Positions 5,543 to 5,564 of a stretch of DNA of 5,564 bases are shown here, in pieces. A model generated the notes under the pieces. It was given only the letters and a program-made list of their open reading frames with translations. It searched no databases and was not told where the DNA came from. Made by a program: the position numbers and the translations under genes. Position 1 is the first letter of the stretch. The number at the start of each line of letters is the position of its first letter. The DNA comes from an uncultured Collinsella sp. (GTDB lineage Bacteria > Actinomycetota > Coriobacteriia > Coriobacteriales > Coriobacteriaceae): positions 1 through 5,564 of the forward strand of contig CABSNX010000134.1 of NCBI GenBank assembly GCA_902479205.1, given 5' to 3'.

Positions 5543-5564
5543 CTGTCTCTTATACACATCTCCG
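5543..5564 (-). other. Nextera Read 2 adapter start with Tn5 mosaic end (artefact)
   Basis: Bases 5543-5561 are CTGTCTCTTATACACATCT, the reverse complement of the Tn5 mosaic end, followed by CCG, the first bases of the reverse-complemented Read 2 adapter. It is not genomic; polA is interrupted here by the library and not by an insertion. Confidence 0.98.

Noticed and set aside
1..5564. A composite transposon or IS with 19-base terminal inverted repeats
   Set aside because: The repeats are Tn5 mosaic ends followed by Nextera adapter bases, no transposase gene is present, and the interior is ordinary housekeeping genes.

Overview
The window is a 5,516-base stretch of bacterial chromosome (27-5542) flanked by sequencing-library adapter. 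Bases 1-26 are the tail of the Nextera Read 1 adapter with its Tn5 mosaic end, and 5543-5564 are the reverse mosaic end plus the start of the Read 2 adapter. Both terminal genes are therefore cut by library construction or assembly, not by biology. The DNA is GC-rich, thiC and apeA have strongly G/C-ending codons, and Shine-Dalgarno sites are strong. Gene content and the style of the proteins (short-form anaerobe-type ThiC, ApeA-type M18 aminopeptidase, YaaA) suggest a high-GC anaerobic Actinobacterium of the Coriobacteriia, possibly Collinsella-like. This is an inference from recall, not a database result.

Layout, left to right: partial thiD (minus, 27-367); a 176-base partly AT-rich spacer with a GC-rich hairpin, a TATAAT box and small palindromes; thiC (minus, 544-1878); a clear TPP riboswitch (minus, about 1883-1980) with a likely promoter just upstream; a divergent gene for an unrecognised single-pass membrane protein (plus, 2050-2571); yaaA (minus, 2635-3444), convergent with it; a 67-base near-perfect inverted repeat that looks like an intrinsic terminator between apeA and yaaA; apeA (minus, 3548-4945); a 166-base divergent spacer holding a perfect 10+10 inverted repeat around a candidate extended -10; and the start of polA (plus, 5112-5542).

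The coherent functional unit is thiamine pyrimidine synthesis. ThiC makes HMP-P from AIR and ThiD phosphorylates it to HMP-PP, with TPP feedback acting through a riboswitch whose conserved 3' strand contains the thiC Shine-Dalgarno sequence. The rest is housekeeping: oxidative-stress protein YaaA, a cytosolic zinc aminopeptidase and DNA polymerase I.

I found no defence system, CRISPR array, insertion sequence, phage gene or other undescribed multi-gene system. The points worth a second look are the long inverted repeat before yaaA, the inverted repeat over the apeA promoter region, the departures of this ThiC from the textbook motifs, and the unknown membrane protein.
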